Assembly: GCF_027943255.1 (NCBI RefSeq)
Contig: NC_072896.1
Span: forward strand, 47,270,501-47,334,500
DNA from: Anastrepha obliqua
Lineage: Eukaryota; Arthropoda; Insecta; Diptera; Tephritidae
DNA length: 64,000 nt
Direction of reading: 5' to 3'
The position numbers were made by a program, and so were the translations under genes. Of the stretch, positions 32,490 to 44,039 are shown piece after piece. The notes under the pieces are model-generated. The model was not told the origin of the DNA and searched no databases. It was given only the letters and a program-made list of their open reading frames with translations. Every line of letters begins with the position of its first letter. Positions within the stretch are counted from its first letter, which is position 1.

Positions 32490-34060
32490 CTGTTGTTTTT
32501 GTGCCTCTAGGTTGTAGAAACACATTCTTTTTTATTTAATTTTATGTTTTTTTTTTAATTACTGAAACTAATTTAATAAAAATTTTGGATATTTTTTTGT
32601 TGTTTTTGTACAACAAGGAATACTCCAAAGTTGTAGAAACACATTTTAATTTGATTTATTTAATTTTTTTTAAATTACTAAAATTAATTTCATAAAATTT
32701 TTTAGTAACACCCAAAGAATATTCCGAAGTTGTAAAAACACATTTTTATTCAATTCATTTTAATTTTTTTTTCAATTTGAAAATTATTTTCTTAATATTT
32801 GGAATAATAATTTTTTTTGTTGTTTTTAAACCCAAGGAATGCTCCAAAGTTATAGAGACTCAATTGTATTTAATATAATTCACATTTTTTTGGTTCATTT
32901 TAATTACTAAAACTAATATAGTTTCATAAAATTTTTTAATAATACCGTTTTTGTTGTTTTTGTACTCCAAAGAAATTTCCAAAGTTGTAAAAACACATTT
33001 TTATTTAATTTAATTTAATTTTTTTAATGTCTAAACCTAATTTCATGAAAAAGTTTAATACTTTTTGTTGTTGTTTTTGTACAACAAGAAATACACCAAA
33101 GTCGTAGAGACACATTTTTATTTAATTAAATTTAAATTTTTTTGTTTGTTCTTAATTACTAAAATTAATTTTATAAAAATTTTGAGTACAATTTTTGTTG
33201 TTGTTTTTGTACCCCAAAAAAAATACTCCGAAGTTGTAAAAACACACTTGTATTTAATTTGATTTAAGTTTTAATTTTTTGTATTACTAAAAATAATTTC
33301 ATAAACATTTTTAATAATACTTTCTGTTGTTGTTTTTTCTACCCAAGGAATACTCCAAAGTTGAAAAAACACATTTTTATTTAATTTATTTCAAATTTTT
33401 TTGGTTTTTTGTTATTTACTAAAACTAGTTTCATAAAACTTTTGAACAATATTTTTCGTTGTTGTTTTTGTGCAACAAGAAATACTCCAAAGTTACAAAA
33501 GCACGTTTTTATTTATTATTATTTATTAATTTCAATTTTTTTATTTTATTTTTTTAATTACTAAAATGAATCTCATAAAAATTTTGAATACAGTTTTTTT
33601 GCCCCAAAAAATTCTCCGAAGTTGTAAAATCACATTTTTATTTAATTTAATTTTAATTATATTAAAATTTTTTTTTTTTTTTTAATTACTAAAAATAGTT
33701 TCATAAAAATGTGTAATAACACTTTTTGTTCTTGTTTTTCTACCCAAGGAATGCTCCAACGTTGTAAAAGCACATTTTTATTTAAATTAATTTAATTTTT
33801 TTTATTTTTTGTTTTTAATTACTAAAATGAATCTCATAAAAATTTTGAATACAGTTTTTGTTGTGGTTTTTGTACCCCAAAAAATACTCCGAAATTGTAA
33901 AAACACATTTTTATTTAATTTAATTTTAATTTTAATTTTAATTTTTTTTAACCACTAAAATTAATTTTATAATATTTGGAGTAGTATTTGTTATTAATTT
34001 TTTTTTTTTTTTTGATCCAAAGGAATACCAAACAGCTGTAAAAACGCATTTGTATTTATG
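32490..34060. repeat. Tandem array, about 13 monomers of about 127 bp
   Basis: The landmark GTTGTAAAAACACA (with variants) recurs at 32511, 32630, 32729, 32849, 32984, 33101, 33233, 33360, 33492, 33621, 33761, 33894 and 34035. Spacings run from 99 to 141 and average 127 bp. Each monomer holds, in order, TTAATTACTAAAA, an ATAAAATTTT block, a T-rich TTGTTGTTTTTGT block, a GGAATACTCC-like block and the landmark. Monomers diverge mainly by length changes in T-runs. One frame through it (33065-33262) is open only because the repeat is. Confidence 0.92.
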
Positions 34061-34458
34061 TTAGAAATATCCTGAAGAAATGTTATATGCATAAAAAAAA
34101 ATTTTTTTTCTAGGAATTAATTTTTGAACTTTTGGTTATTAACATGTCTCGGTCAACATGGCTTGAGTGGTGGTGCACACTATTGGCACTCAACAACCGA
34201 TTTTCAGATGATATTTTGCCATTTAAACAAATGTTTTCTCAACATACCACTTGGTCAAAAAGTTCCCGGAATATATGCAGAAAATTCAAAATAGGAATTT
34301 ATTGTTCAAAAGTGATATTATTGCCTCCCCATCAACTGCAATGTACTTCTCCCCATCAACTGCAATGTACTTCTGCCGGCGTTTGATCCAACTCTTGAAG
34401 CGTTTCTTTTTTTCATTTTCGGTATAACCATTTTTCCATTATCTTCTTTCAGCTATTA

Positions 34459-35749
34459 CGAGGGGTACCTTTTATGTGTCGGGATTAGAGAACAAAAACA
34501 AGTTTTAATCATCGAAAATCACTTTATTGTTTTTCAAAATATTCTCCATGAAGATCTATACACTTTTGCATGCGTTTGAACCAATTGTCGAAGCACTTTT
34601 GCCACTCTGAATGAGGTACCTCCAAAACATGTATTCTGAATGCCGCAACCGCTTCTTCAGGTGTCGAAAAACGTTGACCTCTCAGTTTGTTTTTTACGTA
34701 CGGGGATAAAAAGAAGTCATTCGGTGCCAAGTCAGGACTATACGGCGGATGACCCATTAATTCGATGTTTTGGGTGCTCAAAAATGCAGTTGTTTGAGCC
34801 GATGTGTGAGAGCTCGCATTGTCCTGGTGAAGAGTGATCCGTCTTTGGCGATTGGTTTTCCTAATTTCTTGGAAGACAACTGGCAAACAAATGGTTGTGT
34901 ACCACTCAAAATTTACTGTTCTGCGTTGTTTTAGTGGTACGGTTGCGACATGTCCAGTTTTTCCGAAAAACAGGCGACCATTTGCCTGGAAGTGCTTCGT
35001 GCGCGAACAACTTTTGTTGGATTTGGCTCATCTTGAAACACCCATACAGTCGACTGCTGTTTACTTTCGGACTCATACGCGTAAAACCATGATTCATCAC
35101 CTGTCACGATGTCATAGACGTGTTTCGAAGCCCCGCGATCGTATTTTTTGAGCATTTCCTTCGACCAATCGACACGAGCCTTTTTTTGAGCGATTAACAA
35201 ATTGTGTGGGATCCAGCGCGAACAAATTTTTTTGACAGTCAAATGTTTATGCAATATTGAATGTATGCTGATCCCACTAATGCCTAAGATTGTCTCAATC
35301 TCACGATAGGTCAAATGATGATCTTGCAATATCAGTTCGCGCACAGCATCAATGGTTTTCGGAATAACAACTGATTTTGGACGACCTTCACGAAATTCGT
35401 CTTGGAGTGAACTACGTCCACGATTGAATTCACCATACCATCGATAAACACTGGTCCTTTATGGAGCTTCATCGCCAAAAAATGAATTAAGTTCATCCAT
35501 GCAATGTTGCTGAGTTAATCCACGCCGAAAGTTGTAAAAAATAATCGCACGAAAATGTTCACGGTTTAATTCCATTTTTGGACCGAGATAAATCTTTTAA
35601 GTTACTGTAAACAATACAAATAGCGCTGGTATTTCAAAACGTTCTGAGTACGTAAAAGCCAAAAAATGTCAAACTTTGCGATACAGCTGTCAGTTGCCTG
35701 ATTGCAACACCAAGGTTGCCAAATCCCGACATATAAAAGGTACCCCTCG
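34459..35749 (-). mobile_element. Mariner transposon, nearly complete (copy 2)
   Basis: 1291 bp between TA at 34457-34458 and 35750-35751. Ends: left CGAGGGGTACCTTTTATGTG, right (reverse-complemented) CGAGGGGTACCTTTTATATG. Same family as 16596-17874, inverted relative to it. Confidence 0.92.
34524..35575 (-). pseudogene. Mariner transposase (copy 2), stop plus frameshift
   Basis: Starts MELNREHFRAIIFYNFRRG at 35575. A TAA replaces the serine codon in DEAPS (near 35460). The frame 35344-34931 carries ETILGISGISIHSILHKHLT, the segment deleted in copy 1, and then GDESWFYAYES (first D). One base lost in a T-run near 34965 shifts the frame; 34886-34524 has RITLHQDNASSHTSAQT (second D), HPPYSPDLAPNDFFLSPYV (third D) and LHGEYFEKQ. 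The two copies carry different lesions, so between them every codon of the family can be read. Confidence 0.9.
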
Positions 35750-35870
35750 TAGCATGCGCCCGCCGTTTAATATATACAAACTCAAATCCATTTTTAAAAC
35801 TGTAAAAAATCGAAAACACATGCAGATGCAGATTTACTCAAGACGGTGTAACTTTTAATTTCATCATTTA

Positions 35871-37240
35871 ATCAAACGTTTTGGTATTAACTTTGTTTTC
35901 CACTAAATCGAAAAATGCTTTAGTAAAGCAAATAGGCATAGCATCTGGTCTGTGTACAACGCATCTGGTCTTCACGTCTAACGAACCTTTTTACTTTGCC
36001 ACGAATGCTATCGCAAATATTTTCCCATTGAAAAGGGGCAATAACGGCATTCTGCTTCTGTTCCGAAGTCTCTGCAGTGAAGTGCAAATAATATTATATA
36101 ATATTTTATTAAGTAGACAAATAATATTTTTTATTTTTGTAATAAGAGGCAACACCATAAGAAAAGTAAAACTTTTTTTTTATTTCAGCCAAATTTTATG
36201 GATCTGATGAAATGAAAATTAAAAAAAAAACTGGTAGAATTTTTACACTCGGTGGTGATGTAAATACCTACGTAATTTTACAATATCAACTTCATTAGGC
36301 TATGGCGCTCCAAAATTCCATATAGTCAATGCAAAAGCCTTACGAATGTATGACCATTACAATGGAATTGCTCGGGTATTGTTTTTGTTTAAGCTTTTTT
36401 TTCAAACCTGTCAAATAAATTCGATTTCGAACGCACTTAACGCTTAATTAACGAAATAAATTTCAAATCACTAATATTTGCACCAACGTCCAAACATTTC
36501 CATGCACATACGTACATATGTATGTATGCACATGTACATTGAATAAACTCATATGTATGTATATGTATGTTTATAGGTACTTATTTCCTTCCCCATTAAT
36601 GTTACGAATGCTTGTTTTAATGGCCATTAATTTAGGAGGAAAAAAATGTGTAAATAAAAAATGCAGCTTCACAACTTCTAATTCGGCATTTTTTGCTTGC
36701 TTAAATCGTTTTGTTTTAATTTGGTTTTTTTTATTCAAACGTCGGCTCAAGTGCTTATCAAGTATAATCGTACTGTTATTGGCATAGCTCAGTGGATTTG
36801 ATGATTTCTAGTTGAATTCTAACAGCATTTTTGCTGCTAAAAATATTCCGAATGAATTGCAATTTGCAGCAAAACCATTAAGAGCATTAAGAGAACTTCT
36901 ATGCACAGTTTGGATCAAATATAATTTTTTTATTTTATTTTTTATTTATTTTTGAAGTGAATTCCAGAATTTGAAAATAATAATTTAATACCTATGCAGT
37001 GGAGTTATGGCGTATATTTTATTTGATAATTTAATTCACGGCTTAGATTCAACCACAACCGAAATTTCCATTCATGAGAAAAGCAGTGCAATGCATTTAA
37101 GTAGTACACTTCTGGTGATTAATTTTTTGGCCAAATACTTCTACACTGAGGCGATCGAACTTAGATTTTATTTACGGAAAAACATATTTCAAAAAGCACT
37201 AAAACGTTATTGTATAAGTCGCTTATCGATCAGTCAGTTA
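35871..37240. other. Unassigned sequence
   Basis: AT-rich with a TATG microsatellite at about 36510-36570. A 108-codon plus-strand frame (35881-36207) and a 94-codon one (37007-37291) lack recognised motifs. Confidence 0.35.
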
Positions 37241-37241
37241 T

Positions 37242-37497
37242 TTGATGTATCTACCTACAGTCTACGCTCCTTAAAAAATCTCAGGAACTAAAGTCTTCAC
37301 AGTCACTCCCAAATCGAATGCCCAAAGTGGTATTCGATCTGCCGTTAAGGATTACACTGTATAGATTATACAATAATAGTCTGCCCACCAAATTCAATCC
37401 CGACATTAACATTCGCATTAATGTTTTCCCGAAAACGGAAGCAGCCCCTGATCGAAGCGCAGCACTCAACTCATGGCAGTTGACACTTTTGCAGTAA
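37242..37497 (+). CDS. Hypothetical open frame, possible terminal exon
   Basis: After a TGA, a frame stays open for about 84 codons to the TAA at 37495-37497. The segment from the ATG at 37318 is 59 codons: MPKVVFDLPLRITLYRLYNN, then LPTKFNPDINIRINVFPK and ending NSWQLTLLQ. Codon use is balanced (GTG, CTG, CCC, GAC, CGC, TGG), unlike the AT-driven chance frames nearby. Two acceptor-like sites lie at its start: TATCTACCTACAG before 37260 and AAAAATCTCAG before 37284. It ends 17 bp before a mariner terminal repeat. I do not recognise the protein. Alternatives are a fragment of an unknown transposon or chance. Confidence 0.3.
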
Positions 37498-37514
37498 AAG
37501 GAGAGGAGACTTTA

Positions 37515-38750
37515 AAGGAGTCAAAACGTTCCCGGAGCAACTGCCAGATAGCGCTCTAAGTCAACTGATTTCAGCTCTGATGTTTTTTTTTTTTTGTTTT
37601 TATTAAGTTGCCACATCTGTGATTAGCATTCCTACCAAACTAAATTTTATCGCCATTGCTTGGCGCTTGTAAAAGTTATGCCGTCTTGAGTAAATCTACC
37701 TCTGCACGTGTTTTCGATTTTTTACGGCTTTAAAAATGGATTTTAATTTCGAAAAACGAGTATGTAATAAATTTTGCATTAAAAATGGATTCAATGGTAC
37801 AAAACTTTTGAAATGTTGAGAAATTGTTTTAGTAATGATACTCTAAAGAAATCAGCCGACAGCCGTATAAGAGTGGCATGAACGCTTCAGAAGAGATCGG
37901 GAGCCCATCGAGGTGAAACATCAATAAAGTGAAAGAAAAGTTTATCAATAATCGCAAATTAACCATCGGAGAGCTTGCAGAAGCCGATAAAATTCCTTAT
38001 CCATTCAGGACATTTTAGTTAATGACTTGATGATTTAATGGGTTTTCATGCAGAAAAGGGACTGCGTTGATATAGCTAAAAATATAATTTCCAAGGCTGA
38101 ATCTGACCCAAAATTGATCAAGCGTATCTTTACTGGAGACGTGACGTGAGTTGATGAGAGAGACACGTAATCCAAATATCAGGCGAGTGAGTGGAGAACT
38201 CAGAATCAAACAAAACCAAGGAAACGACGTCATTTTCAGTCAAAAAAAAGCGATTCTAACGGTTTTTATGGATTCCAACTCTGCACCAATTTTTTCGAGA
38301 AGGTTGGACAACTAATAAGGCCTATGGTATTATTTGGTAAATTGGCCAAAAAATAAAGGATTTGTGAGAAAACAACTCGAAAATTTGGTTTCACGATAAC
38401 TACCGTCGCACAGCCCACAGATTTGACTTAGAACAAAACGAATACCATTCAGCAGCCAAAATAATTCACCTGATATGGCTCCCTACGTCTTGTTTCTGTT
38501 TGATTAAGTCAAAAAGCACTAGAGGGAATGCATTTCTAAAGCTAAAAGCAAGCAATGGAAAAATCAAGGACGGCTCTGAAAGCTATACCGAAAAAAGAGT
38601 TTCAGAAATTTTTCGAGAGTTGGATCAAACGGGTGCAGGAGTCCGCTACAGTTGACGAGGAGTACTTTGAAGGTGATAATATCACTTTTGAGTAATAAAC
38701 TTGTGCTTTGAATTTTCTGAATATATTCCAAGAACTTTGTAATGGGGGTG
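37515..38750 (+). mobile_element. Decayed mariner transposon, plus strand
   Basis: 5' end AGTCAAAACGTTCCCGGAGC at 37517 pairs with a degraded 3' end near 38728-38748 (TCCAAGAACTTTGTAATGG). The less decayed 3' end of the minus-strand relative at 34245 confirms the repeat as GTCAAAAAGTTCCCGGAA. Confidence 0.65.
37736..38695 (+). pseudogene. Mariner transposase pseudogene, many lesions
   Basis: Segments in different frames: MDFNFEKRVCNKFCIKNGFN (start at 37736), KLTIGELAEADK-like (HTH 2), KAESDPKLIKRIFTGDVT (first D region), QKKAILTVFMDSN, IWFHDNYRRTA (second D motif, LHHDNA in relatives), SPDMAPYVLFLFD-like (third D lost or altered) and KAIPKKEFQKFFESWIKRV, ending EYFEGDNITFE at 38695. At least eight stops or shifts. 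Confidence 0.7.
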
Positions 38751-39141
38751 GTATTTCGATAAATGTCTGGTTGAGTGCGATTAACAACCGTCAAAGCACT
38801 ACGTTGTTATTGGTAAGGAAGTTTGTAGAAGACGGTTTCGCGAAACCATTAAACGTGAAGAAAGAAAAGGAATTAAGATTTTTAAAGGTAAAAGATCTTA
38901 TCTTCACAACTGGAGTGATGAACTCATTGATAGAATAAAGTGGAGAAAAATTGTTGCTGAAGCTATGATCCACCACTATCTGTGAAGCTAAGAAAAAGAA
39001 GAGAAGGTAACTTCAATACATTTTGACGAAAATGCAACCGGTATACTTGTAGATGCGTTTTGAAAAAAATTAGTGCATTTGGAATGATTTCTTTTTTTTT
39101 AAGTCAGGAATCAGGTCTCAGTTTTGTAAGTATTTTTTTAG

Positions 39142-39838
39142 TTTTTTGTATACAGTTAGAATTTCCAAGTTTCGAGTTTTTTTTTATTTTTTCCTTAATG
39201 TACATATATTTACAAATACACACAGAAAATTTAATGTCGTTCCGGTGAATATTTTCGAAGTTACACGCAAATTTGAAAAGGCATTTCAGAGTGCTTGAAA
39301 GTACAAGGCCGGAGCGGCAGTGCGTTTTTCTCAAAATGGTGTTTTCAAAATCGGTGACCAACGCCCAAAAACGGCTAAACCGATTAGTCTCTAATTTTAA
39401 CACGAGCTTCTTAAATATACTTTTTAGTAATTAGTGGAATATTTTTTTTCACGGATAAATATTTTTTTTTTTGTAAACAATTTAAGGCCGAAATTTCGGT
39501 CAAAAATCGATTTTTTTTTTGAGAAACCGCCATTTTGTAAAAAAAAACTGTTTTTCTTATTCCTTCGATTAATTACTAGATTCAACATTACTTTAACGAA
39601 ATCTGTTTGGTTTTTTAATTTCAGAGGATCCCGTTCAGAGATATAGTGGTCACCGCCAAACGTCTTTTATGAGAGGAGCTCCTTTACAAATAAATATTTT
39701 TACTAATACTAAGTCTTAGAATGCAGTTAAAAGATAACATAATATGTGTACAAATTTTAGGTCAATAAATTTAAAAGTTTTTCAGAAAAAATTCCGGAAA
39801 AATCGCTTTTTCACGGTCTTCTAACTGTATATAACCCC
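39142..39838. mobile_element. TTAA-flanked non-autonomous element, copy 1
   Basis: Right end TTCTAACTGTATATAACCCC followed by TTAA (39839-39842). The left end TGTATACAGTTAGAA is its inverted repeat, with a degraded TTAG in place of TTAA. About 697 bp, no coding capacity. A full-length inverted copy lies at 44040-44733; shared internal landmarks include AAGGCCGGAGCGGCAG and GATCCCGTTCAGAGATATAG. TTAA target plus short TIRs suggests piggyBac-type mobilisation. Confidence 0.75.
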
Positions 39839-39842
39839 TTAA

Positions 39843-40956
39843 GGGGGAAACCGGTTTAGATCGATCAAAAAATCGATGTTTTTTATTGCATAAATCGTTA
39901 GTATAACTACTCAAGAATATGTGGTAAAAATTTTAAAGCGAAATTCGCATTATTTCCGATTCTATGAGCACTTAAGTGACTGCCCGTCGGTTCCGCACCG
40001 TAGCGCGACTAATGTGTTTTCAGTCTTTGGACTTAAATTAAAACACCAAAGTTAATTTTTTTCACAATTTTTAATTTTAACAAATTCAACCTTCTTGGTT
40101 GTTGTGAATCTACAGACTGACTTCAAATAATTTCCTTAATTCTAATAACACTTGTCTTGCACTCACTTTATGCAGTACTTTATGCTTATTGAGAGCATAA
40201 CTGCATTGAGCGAAAAACGTGTCGGTGTAATTTTACATACTAAGCAAATCTTTTGGTGGGAACCTTTACTTGTGAAATCTTAGTATCTTAGCATTTAAAT
40301 AGTTTGGTGTATGATTCCAATTTCATTAAATGTAAGACAATACTCTCACAACTCAAAAAAGAGAAATAAATAGATAGGGTGGTGGAGTGATGGTACGTAG
40401 TTAGAACGACGTTTTTCTCAAAACTACTTTTTTTCAACTGGTGGGCATTCTAGCTTAAAAAGTTATCGACCAATCGTTCTAAAATTTTTCGGGATTTTTT
40501 CTTTATTCAATTCTAATCTATATGAACCTAATTCTGGGATTATATTATTATTTAAAATATGGTTTTTTAAGCAAAATAGATGAAAAAATATGGTATAAAA
40601 ATACTACTTTGTATTCAAGCGCCTCAAAAGCATGCAATTTTCATTATTTTTTTAACACCATTAGGTTCATATTCTTAGGAAATATGTTGTTAATAAAAAA
40701 AATTGCTGTTGATTTCGGAGAAAAATTGCAACTTCAGGAATTCTCACCAGCAAGACGCTCGGATGGCGATCGTCCATGAACAGCACGCTCTAACGCCACT
40801 ATCTCCCGAGGAAATAGGTTCAAAAAAATTTAAAAGTGTACCTAAAAATATAAATAAAATATCCTCTAAACTTAAACAACTTCTGATTATTCCTTCTTTG
40901 CTCAAAAAATTCTCGAAAAACACCAAAATTTTGGCCTCCTAAACCGGTTTCCCCCC
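39843..40956. mobile_element. Second TTAA-flanked non-autonomous element, 1.1 kb
   Basis: Ends GGGGGAAACCGGTTTAG (from 39843) and CTAAACCGGTTTCCCCCC (to 40956), each bordered by TTAA (39839-39842 and 40957-40960). No transposase. Its left TTAA is the same TTAA that closes the neighbouring element, so it appears to have inserted at that site. Confidence 0.75.
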
Positions 40957-41052
40957 TTAAGTTAAAAATCAGATCTAAGTTTTGTATATCAGAAGCTCAA
41001 TTTACATATTTGTATAACGATTATAACTAAGTTACACAAGAGCCAAGTACAA

Positions 41053-41218
41053 GGTGGCGCAAAATTAATCGCCCTATCGGAAGATTTAGAATTTTGCAAA
41101 TGCCAATCATTTCTCACGCTTGTGAGGTCAAAATCAAGATGTCCATCACTCAAAATCTTTTTTCTATTTATTAAAAGAATTATTCAAAACACAATTAGAT
41201 GATTAATTTTGCGCCACC
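41053..41218. mobile_element. 166-bp MITE with perfect 18-bp TIRs
   Basis: GGTGGCGCAAAATTAATC at 41053-41070 and GATTAATTTTGCGCCACC at 41201-41218 are exact inverted repeats. Non-coding. A related single end, AAGGTGGTGCAAAATTAATC, lies at about 47415. Confidence 0.85.
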
Positions 41219-42440
41219 TACCACAAGCGAAGGTAGATGAAAGCCTGGTACTTTGTATGAAGAGTGCAACGAGCGACCAAAAAGCCGGAGAGTGAACGAA
41301 TTTGTTGCTGAAAAGTCAACAAAGGTAATAAAAATGGCTGTTTCTATTGTCTGTAAGCAAGGCAACAAAAGCGACACATCTGCTTCGATTAATAGGTCTG
41401 TAGCACTCTATATTGACATGGGGCTTTCTGTATATAAATATAATTTGATAAGAAGTGCCGTGAAGTTAGTTCCGTACACCAAAATTGCTTTCCAGCACTT
41501 TCATGATTTTTTATGAATGTAGACTCTGCTGTGAATCAATCTCCCCAATCTTCCTGGTTTTCGAAATTAATTTTTTCCTCTCACAAGATAAGAGGGCTTG
41601 GCAATGAACCCTCTTTAACTATGCTTCATATTTCTTCTTTCTTTACTGAAATAAACGAAAACTGTTTGCTGCGAAAATCGAAATACGTTTACCAAGCAGT
41701 CGGTTCTATATAACCGAAGCGACTCGGATTTATAATCAGCCAGGAACTGACACTTCAGCAGCATTATCCAAGTATGGTGAATTTTATTTTTGCTGTTAAT
41801 AACAAAAACATCTCACAAAAAACATAAAAATATTATTTCACCTAAACCCCAGCTAAGCCTGAGTCATAGGAACTTTTAAAGAATATCTTTTTAATGTTAA
41901 AGTAAATGTTGGTTTTTTTTTATTTTCTAAAATTATTATGACTATTACAAATACAACAATGTGTAGCTAATTATAATTTCATATGCGCTTATTTATTTTT
42001 GTGGTCTTATTAATTCGTCTGCAAATTATCTCTCATGCACACATTTGAGTGCGTTCAACCCGGATGATTATTTCTATGTGGTATTTTTCTGCCTTAATTA
42101 CTGAAATTGTGAAGTAGAATTTACTATTTTTTAAAACCACAATGCATTAATGAGTACACTTGTTAAAAATTTAATTTGAATTGCCATTAGTTTTAATACC
42201 AAGTTAACTTCTATTTTTTCAGTTCACTTCCAATTGAAACAAGTAAATGATGCTTAAAAAAAATTATTGCTTGAATTTTAAAAATAAAATTCAGTCATAT
42301 CTGAAATTCGGTATAATAAAAAAATAACGATTAATTTTATATATAAAATATATATTTATGTATAATATACACATGGGGAGTTTCACCCAAAAAACTTTGA
42401 AGTTTTTTCATCAGAAATATAAAGTCTATTATATTCTACA
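41219..42440. other. Mostly unassigned, with a short LINE tail
   Basis: Apart from the LINE 3' end at 41699-41825 no feature is supported. Small frames at 41253-41713 lack motifs. Confidence 0.4.
41699..41825 (+). mobile_element. Jockey-like LINE 3' UTR fragment
   Basis: GGTTCTATATAACCGAAGCG, then ACTTCAGCAGCATTATCCAA and a CTGTTAATAACAAAAAC tail. The CACTTCAGCAGCATT block is shared with the insert at 17903, which has a clear target-site duplication. Confidence 0.6.
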
Positions 42441-42779
42441 ACTTCCGCGAAAATTTTTCGGCGAAATATTAAGATTTACGTAGCTGGACTGATTTGAAAG
42501 GACCTTCAAAAATTGAGTTTTTATAGATAAAATTAATTTCTAAAAATATATTTTCCAAAAAAAATAACTTCTGGTCTGCAATAATAATAAGGTCTGCATA
42601 AAGATGTTTAAAAAATCCATCAACACAGTCGAAATATTAAAATTTTTGGCGCTATTTTTGAAAATTTTTTTAAATAGGTTTATTGAAAAGTTGAATAACA
42701 GTCAAATCTTGACCGATTTACATCCTTATAGTTGCATTGAAAAAATATCTTTCCTTACTATTGGCTGTACAACTATTTA

Positions 42780-43810
42780 ATTTCGTATTTTTTTGTTAAA
42801 AAAAATATTTTATTCAAAATGTTGTCCACGGAAGCGGCAACTTTTCCCCATCTTTCAGGCAATTTATGGATTCCATCCTAAAAAAACTTCTCATCTTTTG
42901 CGCCGAGAAAATCATCAAGCCATTTTTTGATACTTTCAACATTGGTGAACCGTATTCCAGAAATGTGATTCTGCACCGACCGAAACAAGTGGAAATCAGA
43001 AGAAGCTATGTCTGGGCTATAAGGCGGGTGAGGTAGAATTTCCCATCCGACATTTTCCAAATAATTTTTGACCGGTACTGCAACATGTGGCCGAGCATTG
43101 TCATGATGGAAAATCAATTTCTCGTGTCTGGTCGCCCATTCTGGCCGTTTTTCGTCTATTGCTTGCTTCAAACGTATCAATTTTTACCTGTATAGCTCTC
43201 CCGTGATCATCTGGCCCGATTTTAACAGCTCATACTACAGCACACTACAGAGCATTACCTTCAAACCATGAATATTCGGCTTTGGTGTCGATTTCGCTAG
43301 TTGACCTAGTTTCACATATGATCTTTTACGCTTTTGGTTGTCGTAATGAATCCACTTTTCATCGCCAGTGACAATACGATGCAAAAACGATTTATTTTTG
43401 TGGCGATTAAGCAGCATTTCAGACATGCAAAATCGTCTCTCAACGTCTCTCGGCTGCAATTCGTGTGGCACCCAATTTCTTTGTTTGTGAATGTATCCGG
43501 CTGCTTTTAAACATTTAGAAATTGCTTGTTGAGTGACTTCCAATGTTTTTCCAAGTTCTTCTTGAGTTTGACATGGATCTTGATCGAGTAATGGCTCCAA
43601 TTCTTCGTCATCAAACTTTTTTGATGGACATGATCGCTCTTTGCTTCTGTGTCAAAATCACCACTTTTAAATCGTGCAAACCACTGCTGACATACTCTAA
43701 CTTCTGGATCATATTCAGGATGAGCTTCTGTCTTGACGAACAAAAGCAAACCTCCCCGCAAATGCTGTTTTGTTGGAACGTAATTTGACATTTTGACTGT
43801 AATAAAAAAA
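42780..43810 (-). pseudogene. Mariner transposase pseudogene, minus strand
   Basis: Starts MSNYVPTKQHLRGGLLLFV near 43790. N-terminal HTH: VRVCQQWFARFKSGDFDTEA. A shift near 43600 leads to DQDPCQTQEELGKTLEVTQQ (HTH 2), NWVPHELQPRDVERR and TGDEKWIHYDNQKRKRSY (first D). After a further break, KLIFHHDNARPHVAVPVK (second D), LPHPPYSPDIASSDFHLFRS (third D) and SIKKWLDDFLGAKDEKFF follow. Start and domain order match the mariner at 18618. Terminal repeats were not resolved. Confidence 0.8.
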
Positions 43811-44039
43811 ATTTGTGTGTTTACTAACATTCACTGTGACATATCAAATTTACTTGATTTTTTGGCGTGCTTTAACATAGAATAGCTGGCAATGTCAAAA
43901 TATTGACTACATAAATAGATATCAGGTTAGTAACAAATACGAAATTAATTAGTTGTTCACCCGACAGAGGCTTTCGTTTAAAGTTCCATAGCTCCGTAAG
44001 TTTTCTTCTGATTTGCCTCAAATTTCGACACAAAACTAA

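Larger units (their letters stand above)
34245..35870 (-). mobile_element. Mariner deletion derivative, minus strand, split by another mariner
   Basis: On the minus strand 34456-34245 encodes NEKKKRFKSWIKRRQKYIAV (mariner C-terminus) followed by a terminal repeat ending TCCGGGAACTTTTTGACC. On the far side of the inserted mariner, 35860-35752 matches the 5' leader and start of the mariner at 37515 (CTTGAGTAAATCT...TTTTTAAAAATGGATTTG). Most of the catalytic domain is missing, so the host was already a short derivative when copy 2 inserted at 34457-34458. The 5' end is approximate. Confidence 0.6.

Noticed and set aside
33065..33262. Repeated YSKVVETHFYLI-like peptide
   Set aside because: Arises from the 127-bp tandem monomer; other monomers are closed by stops and length changes.
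32490..34060. CRISPR-like regular repeats
   Set aside because: Eukaryotic context, whole-monomer similarity without unique spacers, period about 127 bp.
35881..36207. 108-codon plus-strand ORF
   Set aside because: No domain; the second half is AT-driven and the first half is next to a mariner remnant. Left as unassigned.
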